Source of the DNA: Dipteris shenzhenensis
Lineage: Eukaryota; Polypodiophyta; Polypodiopsida; Gleicheniales
NCBI GenBank assembly: GCA_047967505.1
Contig: CM106538.1
Direction: 5' to 3' (one strand)
DNA: 64,000 bases
The stretch's first letter is position 1, and each line of letters begins with the position of its first letter. A model generated the notes under the pieces. It worked only from the letters and a program-made list of their open reading frames with translations, was not told where the DNA came from and ran no database searches. A program made the position numbers and the translations under genes. Shown piece after piece: positions 1 to 12,589 of the stretch.

Positions 1-1630
1 ATTTTTATGTGTCTCATGGTCATGAAACTTTGCAAAGTTATTCAATTGAAATAATCCCTTATACTCACAAAGTTTCATTGGGACATGCACATTTCTCATT
101 TTCAATCTTGCATAGTGCATAACTGCCAAAAAGATTGAGATTCATATGCTCACATACCATATCTCTATGTGTTTGAGAGTGATGAAACTTTGAAAAGACA
201 TTAAAATAAAATATTCTATTATATTCACAAAGTTTCATAAGCATTCTCATTCTTTATTGTGCATGTTACACAACTAAAAAAACTGGTGCGTTAGTAAATC
301 ATATCTCTTTATGTCTAATGGTTAAGAACTATGAAAAACCTTACTAAATTTTTTTAAATAAGAATAGGACATGACTTGTATGGAGGTACAAGTACATTTC
401 CTAAATTTTATACCATGCATGGTACATAACTTTCAAAAAAGTGTGCATCAGTATGCATATACCAGATCTCTATGTGCTCAATGGTCTTCTCATTTTTGGC
501 CATGCATGTTGTATACTTGCAAAAAAAATTTGCATGGGTATGATTATACCATTCCTCAATGTCTCCAATGGCCATGAAACTTTGCAAAAACATTTAAATA
601 AAATAGGAAATTATAGTCACAAATTTCCATAAGATTGGTAATTTCTTGTATGGGGGGGAGACATGCATATTTTCTCATCTTCGACCATGCATGGTGCATA
701 ATTATCAAAAAATTATGCATAAGTATGCTTAAACACCATACTTTCATGTGCCCCATGATCATCAAAATTTGCACAAATTCTAAAATGTGATAGTTCCTTA
801 GAATTTCAAAATTTACAAGGATAGAATAGTACTTATATAGTGGGACATGCACATTTTGTCATTCTTGACCATGCATGGTGCATAATTGCCAAGAAATTGT
901 GCATCGATATGATTATATCATAACTCTATTTATCCGATAGTCATGGAATTTTAGAAATACCTTCAAACAAAATAGCACCTTATACTTGCAACATTCCATA
1001 AGCATTGAACATGACTTGTATGGTGGGACATGCACATCTCCTCATTTTCGATCATGCATGATACATAACTGCAAAAATAGTGCATCCATATGCTTATGCC
1101 ATAAACCTATGTATTTGATGGTCATGAAGCTTTGCAATGAACTTTAAAATGGTAAGTCACTTATCTTCACAAAGTCTCACCAGAATGATTCATCTTTTGC
1201 GTGATGCAACATATATGTTTTCTCATTTTTGACCATACATGGCACACTAATGGCAAAAATTTGTGCATCAGTATGCTTATATTATACCTCTATGTATTGG
1301 ATGATGATGAAATTTTGCAAAGCCCTTGAACTAAAACATTTCCTTATACTCAAAAATTTCATAAGGATCAGACATATGGGACATGCATATGTTTTAAATT
1401 TCGACCATGCATGGTGCATAATTGTCAAATAAATTACACCGATATTTATATCATACTTGTATGTATCTTATGGTCATGAAACTTTGAATAGTATCTTATA
1501 TTTGTAAATTTTTATGAGCATCGAACATAACTTGTATGGTGGGACATGCACATTTCCTCACTTTTGACCATGGATTGCATATAATTGCCAAATAATTAAG
1601 GATTGATATGCTTATACTATACCTATATAT
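1..1630. repeat. Degenerate ~165-184 bp tandem repeat (satellite-like)
   Basis: Two landmarks recur in fixed order: a 'gaccatgcatggtgcata'-like block (near 106, 413, 499, 683, 867, 1050, 1231, 1403, 1566) and a 'tatgcttataccatacctctatgt'-like block (near 145, 450, 538, 722, 906, 1087, 1270, 1441, 1609). Between them lie diverged 'catgaaactttgcaaa' and 'acttgtatggtgggacatgcaca' blocks. Spacing is mostly 163-184 bp, with one short ~87-bp unit. I count about nine units. The listed ORFs here are incidental. The array continues past the left edge and ends where the copia A LTR begins. Nucleosome-sized period and AT richness fit a plant satellite, but centromeric function is not shown. Confidence 0.8.
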
Positions 1631-1633
1631 TTT

Positions 1634-2278
1634 TATAAGAAAACAATACAGCGTCTGTGCTCAACAAATAACAGGATCTCATATGCAAGAGAGAAAAGCA
1701 GATAGTATGGAGAATAAAAAATTTGATTACTGTAAAACTGATACAATAGATGGCACTGCCTCCCAGCCGTGTGCTCCTATGTGAGAAGCTTCGATGGCAT
1801 GCTAGAAACAGTAGAGGATGGAGGCTGGATGCTAAGGAATCACGGTTGCTGTAGCCAGTGATGATCGGACTAGAGGTCGGTCCCGAAATAGGCCACCGAC
1901 CACACGATAGAACGGTGGTGCAGAATAGAGCAACTATCCTACAATCTTTGTTCGGCCCAGAGCCATCCAGGATCATCTGGGGCTCCAAATGGGCCTCGCA
2001 ACTCGAGAGTGGCTTGCCTCGGGAAATGCTCCATCTACCCTCAGTGCGGTCAGTCATGGGATGCCTTCCCACACTTGCATGTAGCCTAGTTGGTAGTGTG
2101 CCAACTCTATCTGAAGCCGTCCAGCCATGAGGCCACACATGGCCCCCATCTGGTCTCCAAAATAGGACCTACCGAATAACCGAGCTACTCAAATGCCTTC
2201 TCCTCATATGGGGGGCTTATAAGTAGAGTTAGCTGGTTCCTGCGTAGTTATATGAGAGTGGAGCATTGATATCCAACA
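1634..2278 (-). repeat. 3' LTR of copia A
   Basis: The right end is set by the minus-strand junction GAGGGGGGG/TGTTGGATATC, a polypurine tract followed by a TG start. The left end near 1634 is placed by alignment with the copia E LTR (41039-41711); the shared 'cgtgtgctcc' block lies near 1768 here and near 41157 there. The left end is not a clean CA, so it may be off by several bases. Confidence 0.65.
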
Positions 2279-2287
2279 CCCCCCCTC
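2279..2287 (-). other. Polypurine tract of copia A
   Basis: Minus strand GAGGGGGGG directly precedes the TG of the 3' LTR, the usual plus-strand primer position. Confidence 0.7.
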
Positions 2288-2299
2288 AATGTCCACCTG

Positions 2300-5200
2300 C
2301 AAGTGAACTTAGTTTTTTGACCCAATGCCAAGTCGATGAAGATGCCTCTCCAGCAAGTCTCTTCCAAGAGCCTTCGTGAAGATGTTCCCAGCATTCTCTG
2401 TAGTCGGATAGTACACCAAGTCGACTTCTCCATCCATGATGAGCTCGCGTACAAAGTGATATTGAATCTCAATGTGTTTTGTGTGAGCATGGAACACAGG
2501 GTTCTTTGCGATTGCCATGCAACTCTGATTGTCACATGATAACTGCGTAGGCTTGTTTTGCACTACACCCATGTCCCCTAAAATCCTCCTCAACCACACT
2601 GCCTCACAAGAAGCAAAACATGCTAATTTGTACTCAGCCTCGGTAGAAGAAAGAGCAACTGTGGGTTGCTTCTTGCTAACCCATGAACATCTCCAGATCC
2701 AAGTGAGAAATAGTAACCTATCACTGATCCCCTGCTGTCCACGTCTCCTACCCAATCTGACTCACAGAATCCGATCAAGATGTTGCCCTTGGTATACGTG
2801 ATGCCATAATCAAGTGTGCCTTTGATGTATTTCAGCACCCGCATCCCTGCCCTCCACCAATGGTTCTCCTAGGGCATATTGGAAAACCTGCTTAGTACAC
2901 TAGTCACACAACTGATGTTCGGCAGTGTGTTGCACAAGTAAATCAAACTGCCCACAAGCCTTCTGCAAATCACTTCATCCACCAGTGGAGATGAATTTTC
3001 GTCTAAGAGCTTCATGTCAACACTTAGCTATGCCAAATGCCTTTAGTATCTCTCCAGCATACTTCAGCTATGAAATGAAGATCTTTTTTGGCTCTTGCCA
3101 AACTTCAATCCCCAACTAGAAATGCATCAGTCTGAGGTCTACTATTGTTTCAAACTCTCTTCCTAGCAACTGCTTTGTTTGTGAGATCTTTTCTTCATGG
3201 TTCCTTGTTATGACAAGGTGGTCCACATAAAGGACCATGATCATACACCTGCCTCCTTCTCTGTAGATATACAAATTTGAAGAGATGGGCTCCTCATGAA
3301 CCCGTTTTGCAGAAAGTAGGCATCAATCCACTGGTACCATGCTCGTGGGGCCTATTTTGGCCCGTAAAGTGCCTTTTTTAGTTTACAGACTTTACCTTAT
3401 GAACCGGGGATCACAAAACCTAGTGGTTGTTCCACGTGTACCTCCTCCTTGAGATCTCCATTCAAAAAGGTGGATTTCACATCCATCTGAAACACGGGCC
3501 AACTTTCCTATGCTGCTAAATCCAAAACACAGCGAATTGTGGTTAGTCGAGCTGTGGGAACAAAAGTATCTTGATAATTAGAACCATGTACCTGTGCAAA
3601 TCCTTTTGCCATGAGCCGAGCCTTGTACTTATCCAATGTGCCGTCGGACTTGTACTTGGTCCTGTACACCCACTTGGTGCCGATGACCTTGCATTTTGGT
3701 GGTTGATCCACAAGGTCCCAAGTGTTGTTCTTCATTATGGAGCCATACTTTGACTACATAGCCTCCATCCACCTATCATCACCCTGTGCCTCTTCAAGAC
3801 ACTTGGGTTCTTTAGCATGGATCACCTCTGTCATCAAAGCGTAGTTGACCAAGTGTTCTCGCACCCTTCTTTGCTCCTCTATAATCTCTTGGACCGGCAG
3901 TGTTTGGATGGTTCCTCCTCAATGGTTGGAGGTTCTCTGCCATCCAAAAGCTACTTTACCCACTTCGGGAATGGCCGTTGTCGTTGTGGTTCTGCAGGCT
4001 CTTCTTTCTCTTCTTTATCTTGAATCCTCCCAAGCACCATTAGGAGAGTACAGTCTACTATTGGTGGTTGTACTAGATGGATATCCTGGTCCTGGTTGTC
4101 TAGGAAGGAAGCATCCTCCTTTGATTGATGCGGTTGTTCTAAGACCACATCGCATCTTACTATTACCTTCTTGGTAACAGGATTATATAGATGGTGACCC
4201 TTCACCTCTTCACTGTAGCCTAAGAAAATACACTTTCGATACTTCGGTTCCCATTTGGTCCTGTTAGCATCAGGGACATGCACAAAATAGTCACATTAAA
4301 AAACTTTGAAATGTGCAGCTGAAGGTTTCTTACCAGAAAAGGCATGCAGTGGAGTCATGCCATTCACAGCCTTCGTGTAGCTACAATTCAAAATGTAAAC
4401 TGCCGTGTTACATGCTTCAGCCCAGAAAGACTTTGGCAAAATTTTCCCTTTCATCATACTCCTGCCCATTTTGCAGATGACATGCATCTTGCGCTCTACT
4501 ACTCCATTTTGCTGTGGTGTATGTGGCAAGGGTTTTTGCCTCTTGATCCCATGATTTTTGCAGTAACTTTTGAATTCACTTGATGTGAACTCTCCACCTC
4601 TGTATGATCTCAACTTCTTCACCTTCCTCCCCATTTCTTTCTCGACCATTACATGCCATTCTTTGGACTTACTAAAAGCCTCATCTTTAGTCTTCAGGAA
4701 GTATATCCATATCCTTCTACTGTAGTCATTGATTAGCATCATGAAGTATAGGAACCACCCGTAGCTTCCGTCTACATCTTTCCGCAGAGGTCCATGTGAA
4801 CAAGCTCTAGAGGAGTCTTTGCCCTACTGGCCTCTTTAGGAAAGGGCTGCGATGTTGCTTGCCCATCATGCAAGCTTCACATATATCGGGTAGATCTCTG
4901 ATTTCTGGTAGGTCTGCAATCATTCCACTTTTATGCATCTCCTTTAAAGAACTAAGGTTTAGATGACCAAACCTCTCATGGCACATATTAGTGTTGCTCA
5001 CATTGGCTCAAGCATAGAAAGTTGAGAGTTCGTAGATGCTGTTGTGCCATGTACCTTTATCAATGACCTTCCCTTGAAGATCCAAAATTTGTGCGCCATT
5101 CTTATCGAACTGAACTTTGAGGTCCCAATCCGTGATCGCAGAAACGGACAACAAGTTACTCTTGATATCTGGCACATAAAGTACATCGGACAACTGTTTT

Positions 5201-5740
5201 ACAACTCCATCTGACTTGAGAGCAATCATACCTTTTCCTTTTGCTGGACATTTTGCATCATTGCCGATTGCTACTAGGATGTCATTCCCTATTGGATGTA
5301 GAGAGGTATACCAATCCTTCCAACTGGTCATGTGGCGCGATGCACCACTTTCAATAATCCAAGGTTCTTCTGCAGGTACATGAACTGCCTTCATGCAAAT
5401 CTCCTCAATTTCTATGAATAACTCTACTAGTACTGCCTCCGTGCTATTGCTGGACTCTTTCTTTACTCCGTTCTTCTCATCTACAATCGTACTTGATACG
5501 AGTTCACCGACTTCGGAAGATCATTAGAAAGGTCCTCAAGGACATTGCTCAAAAGAAGGATGCCAGACCGCACACCCCTTGAAGAAATAGCATGGCGACC
5601 ACAAGAACTGGAAGAAGCTGAAGGTGATGTGCAAGCTCTCCAACTGTTGACATTTTTCATGGCATTCTTGTTTGCCTTGATGAACAACCTCATACAGCGT
5701 CGTGTCTCTAACCCTCGCTTGTAAAGATGGATGTGATATC
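2300..5740 (-). pseudogene. Copia A pol: protease, integrase, RT, RNase H (broken)
   Basis: Encodes remains of a copia polyprotein. From 5' to 3' on the minus strand: protease near 5350 with motif IIESGASRHM (family norm has Asp, here Glu, before Ser-Gly); integrase zinc region at 4807-5001; integrase core at 4296-4742 with SYRGGEF where the second catalytic Asp is replaced by Tyr, and the Glu of NGVVERK kept; RT start at 3508-3735 (WDLVDQPP, KARLMAKGF); a poorly preserved RT centre at 2850-3500; RNase H at 2309-2844 (DVDSR, ALSSTEAEY, CDNQS, KTKHIEIQYHF in related spelling). Several frameshifts and stops separate these blocks. Two changed catalytic residues make it dead. Confidence 0.85.
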
Positions 5741-5950
5741 ATGGGGGTTGGTCCTTTTAAGATTGTCTATGTGCTATTTTATGCTGAAGATTCTTCCCGT
5801 GTAGTATTTCACAATACACCAGTCACACCCTACCCTGCCTATGTGTGCTTTGTGGATGTATCTTCACCCGATTTTCAGTTCAAGCTTTCTCTTTCTATTG
5901 TTTGTCCATAGATAAGCCTCGTCGTGTCTCTCTCTTTTCCATCTTCCAAG

Positions 5951-7191
5951 CATGGCTGACATTCCCGTGTTTTGTGGACGGGTTGAAGGAAATCCAAATG
6001 AGTATCTTGTGGCCTTCAAGCGCCGTTGTGTTTCTCTCAACTTTCTTACTGAAGACAGATGGCTGTTGGTTCTTCCCACATTTCTAGAGGGTTTGGCTCA
6101 AGTGTGGTATGAGAAGTAGGCCGAAGACGTTCACCAAAGCTGGCCAAGTTTGACAGCAATGATGATTGAGTATTTTGGCAAAGAAGAGGAGCCGAAGAAT
6201 GTGTACTTGTAGGTGGCAAACTTGAAGCAGTCAGAAGGTGAGATGGCGTGTCGATATGTGGATTGAGCGGCCATGCTCCTGGACTATTTAATTGCCACAC
6301 AGGAGGACAATGCTGGATTTGGAGCTCGAATGACTCAACATGTGCTGGGCTACCTTGTAGCAGGAGCAAGTGATGAATTCTGCCTCAAGCTTAAATGGGA
6401 GAATCCAGAAACTATGGTGCTAGCACTTGAGATTGCTCAAAAGTTTGATAAAGTTCAGTCTGACCCCGCTTCAAAGAAGACGATTGTCCCTCCGCAACCC
6501 CCTCAATTCTTGCAACAACAACCTGGGGGGTCTAACTTAGGGGCATACCCCCACCCCTCATCAGGGATGTATCCACCGCCTCCACCTCAAATGTATGGTC
6601 CTCCCTTAGGTGCTTACCCTCAACAAGGTGTATATTCTCACCCTCCGCCTCGAAGATTTCCCTAGCCTCGCCCATGAGCCCCCCTCTTTTCTACTCCCTC
6701 GCCCCCTCCAGCTAAAGAGGCCCCCTTGCAATAGAACCTGGAGTCAATGACCTAGCCAAGGCCCTAAATGATCTTCGGCTTGAGATGGTGGGCATCAAAA
6801 ATCAAGCCAATCACCCTCCAAGAGACCGTGATAATGTTGTATGCTACGAGTGCCACCAGAATTATCGCATGGAATGCCCCAATATTCCAAGGGTGAATCT
6901 TCTAAGTGAATTTGGCACTGAGGATTCTGATGTAGAGATCCTTGACCTCGAGAAAAGAAGTCGTACCACCTCGGACCCCTCTCCAAACCATGGGGATTGG
7001 GCCGCCCTAGGAAGAAGGTGTCCTTCTCAGAGCCCTCAGATGTTGAGATGGCAGACCCACCAACCGAGAAGACTAAAAGATCCCGCAGGAGTAAATGGTC
7101 ACCCTTGGATTTTCCCATCAGCTCGAGGCAAGAAGACTATTCGGTCATTCAAGACCTTGCTCATCGTTCTTTGAGCATCACGCTTCCTTAA
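5951..7191 (+). pseudogene. Gypsy B gag (broken)
   Basis: Start ATG at 5951 opens MADIPVFCGRVEGNPNEYL, a retrotransposon gag N-terminus, then LEGLAQVWYEK. Stops interrupt it at 6117 (TAG), 6210 (TAG), 6264 (TGA), 6663 (TAG) and again near 6675 and 6732. A proline/glutamine/tyrosine-rich linker covers 6490-6665. After a frame change, 6785 onward holds a zinc-knuckle remnant CYECHQNYRMECP in which the usual His spacing is lost. A further frame change leads into a basic region at 6997-7191 that ends with TAA at 7189. Every stop fits a Gln or Arg codon changed by C-to-T. Confidence 0.8.
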
Positions 7192-7212
7192 CTAATAGCA
7201 TTAAGCCCTAAG

Positions 7213-10083
7213 GTGAGACGTGAGCTGCAGCAAGGGCTCTCAACAAGGAGGAACAAGAAAAAGGGAAAGGTAAGAGAGGTATCTTCTATCTCTGAAGAAA
7301 TTGATCAGCACCCACATACAGTTGATGTCATCATAGATAATTGCCATGTCAAAAATGTGTGTGTTGATGGGGGAGCTGCATGTAATATCATGGTGCCCCG
7401 AATCAGGAAGAAATTTAATTTGAAATGTACAAGGCGTTCCTCCACTCGAATCAAGGTAGCAGATGGTCGACGACTCGCCACCCTGGGAGTCATTGAGGAT
7501 TTGCCCATCACTGTCAATGGGTTGACCACCACTATCAATTTCTATGTAGTGGACATTGAAGATACAGGCAGGAGTTACCCAGCCATACTCGAGAGACCAT
7601 GGTTGAGAAAGAGTGATGCAATCAACTATTGGAAGACAGGACATATGTCTTTTGGTGCTTCTAAGGAGAAGATCCCGATGCAACCTGGTGCCACGAAATC
7701 AGAAGAAGAAGAGGAGCAAGACAGTGATACTCTCTCATCCTCGGTGTCTGAATCAATGGAAGAATCAGACGGGGGGGAGGAGTTCTCAGAGGAGGAATTT
7801 TACATGATGGGGGTGTCTCCGACCCTGCCACCTGCAGAAAAGGTAACAGCTAGTCCTCAACAACTTGAATCTATGCTTTCCCTAGACCTCACTCCAAGTG
7901 AGAAAGACAAGTTCCTAGAAATGTTCAAAGATTTCCCTGATCTCTTTGCAACTAGCTACCACCACCTTCGCCATGTGACTGCCATAGAGCACAAGATAGA
8001 GTTGAAGCCTGATGCGAAGCCTGTGGCTCAAAAGTATCGGAGATTAGGACCGCTGCAAACTGATGCTTTGCGCTCGGAGTTGCAGAAGCTTGTAGAAGCT
8101 GGGTTTATTGTTCTAGTTCACAATACTGAATGGGTTTCACCAGTGGTAGTCACCCCAAAGAAAAACAACAAGTGGCGGGTCTGTATCGACTATAAGAAAC
8201 TCAATGCAGCCACCAAGAGGGATCATCATCCTTTACCCTTTCAAGACCTCATTCTTGAGAAGGTAAGTGGTCATGAGATGTATACTTTTTGTGATGGTTA
8301 CTCTGGGTTTTATCAAATCAGAATTGCCGAAGAAGATGTGCTTAAAACCACATTTGCCACACCTTGGGGGACATTTGCATTCAAAGTAATGCCATTTGGC
8401 ATCACCAATGCTCTTGCTACCTTTCAAAGATTTAAGCAGATGGTGTTTGCTCCTTATTTGGGGGATTTCTTGGAGGTGTTTTTAGATGATTTCTGTGTAT
8501 TCTCGTCACGTAAGGAGCACGTCATGAAGGTTAGATTGGCCTTCCAAAGGGTCAATGATGCGAATGGCAGTCTCAACCCTGAGAAATGCACCATTGGAGC
8601 CACTTAAGGGAGGTTACTAGGACATATTGTCTCATTTGAGGGCAACAAGCCTGACCCCGAGAAGGTAGAAGCCATCCTCAAGCTCTCCCCGCCAACAACC
8701 AAACGTCAGGTACACTCATTTGTCAATCTAGCAGGATACTATCGCCACTTCATTGATCAATATGCTGCTTTGACACAACCCATGACTATGCTATTAAAAG
8801 ATGGGGTTGATTTCTCTTGGGATGAGGATTGTGATCATGGGTTTGCACAAATCAAGAATGCTCTGGCTTCAGAACCCATTCTACGCAATCTAGATTGGTC
8901 AAAGACTTTCTATATCAATCCTGGGTTTGGTGAGCATACTTTGGCAGGTATTCTTCTCTAGCAAGGGGAGGATCGGTTCATGTATCCTGTTCGATTTGCT
9001 TCTCGACAATTGCTTGACACTAAGCGATGCTATTCAGAGGCTGACAAGCATGCCTTGTCTTTGGTGTTTTGCATTGAGAAATTTAAGCATTATGTGGCTG
9101 GAAAGTCCTTCATTATACTCACTAGCACTGGTCTTGCAAAGCAGGTTCTTCAATCACCAAATCCCATGGGTCGGTTGGCCAAATGGCTGGCAGTTCTACA
9201 AGAATATGATTTTTCTTTCAAAATTGTAAAAGGGGGTTGTTCCAACTTGAAGAATGCTTTGATTGATTTAGAGGAGTGCCTTGATGTAACCCTTGTAGCA
9301 GCCATAGAAGTTGGGGATCCATGGTATGGTGGTATCTACAAGTTTCTGATTGCTTTCTCCTTTCCTCCAGAAAGTACTAGCTATGAGAGAAAGAAGATCC
9401 GCAGAGATAGTAGGCGCTACACCCTCCTTGATGGGGTGTTGTATCGTCAAGGCATGGATGGGGTACTAAGATGGGCCATTGATGCAAATGAAGTGCCTAA
9501 GGTATTGAAGCATTATCATGATGGATTTTGTGGAGGCCACTATGCCAGTGACTATACAGCTAAGAAGATTTTACATGCTGGATACTATTGGCCAACCTTG
9601 TTCAAGGATGTCACTTTGTATTACAAAACCTGTGAACCATGCCAATTCTTCGGTAGGAAGGATTTGCATCCTGGGCAACATCACCCAATGATGTCCATCC
9701 ATCCGTTTCAGAAGTGGGCAATAGATTTTGTCGGGCCCTTGCCCATGACTGCCCGCAAAAAGAAGTATCTTTTGGTAGCCACTCAGTATGTCACTAAGTG
9801 GGCTGAAGCTATCGCCCTCCCCACCGCAAATGGTAAGGCAGCTTCAAATTTCATATTTGAACGTATCTACACAAGGTTTGGGACACCCATGGAGATTGTC
9901 TCTGACCATGGGAGTCCATTCTTAAATGAAGAAGTGGAGTTACTCATGGATCGCATGGGTATTGATCATCACACTTCTAACATCTATTATCCAGCATCCA
10001 TGGGTCAAACAGAGTGGACCAATGGCCTCCTTTATAAAACCATGGGAAAAATGGCCATAGGGAACAGGAGCCAGTGGGATTAG
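7213..10083 (+). pseudogene. Gypsy B pol: protease, RT, RNase H, integrase (three stops)
   Basis: One reading frame runs with only three stops: TAA 8605, TAG 8959, TAG 10081. Protease: CVDGGAACNIMV near 7361 (family DSGA, here DGGA). RT: about 8000-8600, with YTFCDGYSGFYQI and FLDDF, both catalytic Asp present at 8485-8490. Connection and RNase H: 8610-9240 (YYRHFID, CYSEADKHALS). Integrase zinc finger: 9505-9640 (H, H, then CEPC). Integrase core: 9700-10080, with catalytic Asp in WAIDFVGP, Asp in VSDHGSPF and Glu in GQTEW, so the DDE triad is intact. The frame keeps sense between stops, which implies fairly recent decay. The first long open stretch is 464 codons (7213-8607). Confidence 0.9.
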
Positions 10084-11572
10084 AAGGTCACTATCCTTCT
10101 CTCGTGCACTTTGGATGTGCGCGGCGCCAGTCATGGAAGGACTGCATGATGAACTATGTGAGGAGGCACACCTCAAGAATTTCATAGAGGTGGACATGTG
10201 AGCCCTCGAACTGTTGCTTCCAATGGTGCATTAGCACACTATCTAGCAACTCCTAAAAGGACTGTAAGTTTGGGCACCAGTGGACATCTTCAGGGGGAGA
10301 AACTGGCAGGGGATGGCAGAGCATCATCATCTGCAAGTGGCATGGGCTCCAACTCTGTAGTATATGTAGGCGTTGATGTGTTAGCTTCTTGTACAAAATT
10401 TGCTGCTTCGTCAAGAAGGTCAACCGGAGCATTGGAGGAGATGGATGGAAGGGCCCATGCTATGTGGTGGTGGTGTTAGAGGCGCTAGACGAGTACTCGG
10501 GTAGTGTTGTCCAAGGGAGGGGAGGGTGGGTGGCTTATTGTGTGGGTAGGGCAACATCTAGAGGAGGCAGTAGTGGAATTTCTACATGGGGGCGGTAGTA
10601 TTAAAGAGGGTGATTGCTTCATTTCCCTCTTCCTCGATGACTTCCTCTGGGTAGGCTACGTGAATTGTTTCAAAATTTCTCACCAAGGGCTCAAGTGAGT
10701 CTTGGAGAGCCTATAGCACCCTATTGAAGAGGATTATTATTCCAAGGGGTGGTAGGTTGTGGACTGGTAGGTGCACAATTGATGTCTGCATGCAGACTTG
10801 CGGGTGTGCAAACCCACGGCGAGAGTTCCTCGGGCTTTGCAAGTTGCATCACTTCATCGTCCATAGGATAATTAAGGGACTCAGTATTCCTCCTCCTATC
10901 ATGTACATGCTTCTCTTCCCCCTCTCCCTTTCTCCTTGTGTCATAGTCTCCCTCTTCATTTCCTCCCCTTCTAATTCCTTTTCCCCTCCCATGATAACGT
11001 TTCGCCCTCACGATCTCCTTTCCTCTATGGCCCTCGAGTGTCGCCATGCTTAGCCTCTAGCCTTTGGTCCTGATTTCTTTTCCGGCTAATACTACAAACT
11101 AGGTAAGACCCACAAAGGGACTCACATGTGAGTTTTTCATAAAATAGAGGATGCTGCAACTAGAAGATAAAGGTGAGAAAGTAGAAAAGATTCAAGATGC
11201 AAGTATGTACCAAGACCAAATTAATTAGGCAAGATAAGTTTACTTGGAGATACCTTGAAAACCATGATAGAAGATGGAGGTACCATCTCTTTGATGCTGG
11301 CTCCCTAAGTATCTTATAAGGAAACTTGGCATGTAATTACAGTTACATAAATGACCAACAATTGCCCTTATAAGGGGTGGGTATCCTTTACTTCGAGACC
11401 TTTTTGGGTGCTTTGGCTCCCCAAAACAAAAGATCAAAGCTTGATGACATGGGGATTAAATATATATTTGTTGTATGGGAAAAGGGAAAGCGTCGCGAGT
11501 AAGTGGGGACAATGGAGTTTATCATGATTGATGGTGGAGAGAAAAACGAGGAATCTGATGCTCCATGGCACT

Positions 11573-11670
11573 CGCACAAATTTAGACAGAGCTTTCCTAT
11601 TAATAAACATTGGCTGGGGCACCCACGCAAATTTAAGTAGAGTTTTCCTATTAATAAACGTTGGTTGGGG
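11573..11670. repeat. Two-copy tandem duplication, ~51-bp period
   Basis: The block 'ttcctattaataaac' with flanking 'cgca..aattta' and 'ggttgggg'-type ends occurs at 11573-11619 and again at 11625-11670. Confidence 0.8.
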
Positions 11671-11821
11671 ATGGTTGGATGGACTGACGATGTGACATTC
11701 ACGTCTCATGCATGCCCTGGAGATATGCCTACATTGGTGCCTTGAATTTTGTGCACCACCACCGTTCTTTTTGCTCCTTTTACGTCTCTCCTTCTCTTAT
11801 CTCAACTATCGCTCTTTCCAA

Positions 11822-11911
11822 GCTCCTCTCACCATGGTTCTTTGCAAGCTCGTCTAGAGACAAGGGCGGGAAGGATCAAAGGCTCCTCTCACCATAGTTC
11901 TTTGCAAGCTC
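11822..11911. repeat. Two-copy tandem duplication, 60-bp period
   Basis: A 30-base block beginning 'gctcctctcaccat' and ending 'tttgcaagctc' occurs at 11822 and 11882 with one clear mismatch. Confidence 0.85.
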
Positions 11912-12589
11912 CTCCTCGTGCTCTCCTCTTCCTTCGCACAATCACAATCTTTCCCTTTTCTTTATTCAGCATCATGAACTCCCTTCGCTTTTGCTTTTGA
12001 TGCGTTCTGTCGAGCATCGCTCCTCACTCCCTAGACAATGGCAGCACAAGGCAAAGAACGTACAGTGGCACACGATGGAAATCTTGACACAACGCCAAGC
12101 AGCTATGGGAGTCCGTTGATGATTTAGGGATGCAGGCATTGAACGTGCAACCTTTTATTGCCACTAAGCAACGTCAAGGTTGCAAGGACTCTATCGAAGT
12201 TGATCCTCGAGAGCCACAGGAGTGATGTGTAGTTTTTTGAAAATAATGGCCTCTCACCTCTAGTTGTCATGGACATATTCTTTCACGCATACTACATAGT
12301 TAGCTCCACTTCTGTTTACTGTCATTGAAATAGTACTAAAGACTTAAAACTTCAACTATAATCTCAATGAGCACTTAGAAAGAATGGAGATTGCTACCCA
12401 TTTAAAAATAGGAATCGCTACTTCATCTATCTTTTTTCTTTTTCTTTCTTTTTTGGAATAATGTGGGTTTATATTAATATGACAAAGTCAAGTATATACA
12501 TCTTCAAAAAAGTCCATAAGACTTTAAAATCGGGATCTAATCATCTGAAACGGCAACAGTACCATTGACGGTAGCAGTAAAACACCCCA

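Larger units (their letters stand above)
1634..5740 (-). mobile_element. Ty1/copia element A, truncated
   Basis: On the minus strand the order is protease, integrase, reverse transcriptase, RNase H, polypurine tract and 3' LTR: the copia order (integrase before RT). The 3' LTR and tract are recognisable. The 5' LTR, primer site and most of gag are missing; copia-like sequence fades around 5740 just before gypsy B. Its LTR and RNase H are closely similar to those of copia E at 41039-43274, so the two belong to one family. Confidence 0.85.
5951..10200 (+). mobile_element. Ty3/gypsy element B, no LTRs recognised
   Basis: Gag, protease, RT, RNase H and integrase follow in that order, so integrase is last, the Ty3/gypsy arrangement. 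The element abuts copia A on the left. I could not find paired LTRs, primer site or target duplication; 5740-5950 may be its leader. Sequence after the integrase (10084-10600) has short open stretches, such as one ending WKGPCYVV near 10460, that may be the integrase C-terminus. The clade is uncertain; an integrase of this style occurs in Athila/Tat-like and related plant lineages. Confidence 0.85.
10201..12589. other. No recognised gene; short tandem duplications
   Basis: Short open frames on both strands (for example 10721-11047 minus, Arg/Glu/Gly rich) show no family motif. The stretch contains the two local duplications listed separately and pyrimidine-rich runs near 10900-11000 and 12420-12450. 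Confidence 0.6.

Noticed and set aside
7240-7683. 147-codon minus-strand ORF
   Set aside because: Antisense shadow of the gypsy B protease region.
10721-11053. Overlapping ~108-codon ORFs on both strands
   Set aside because: Low-complexity composition and no family motif; cannot be supported as a gene.
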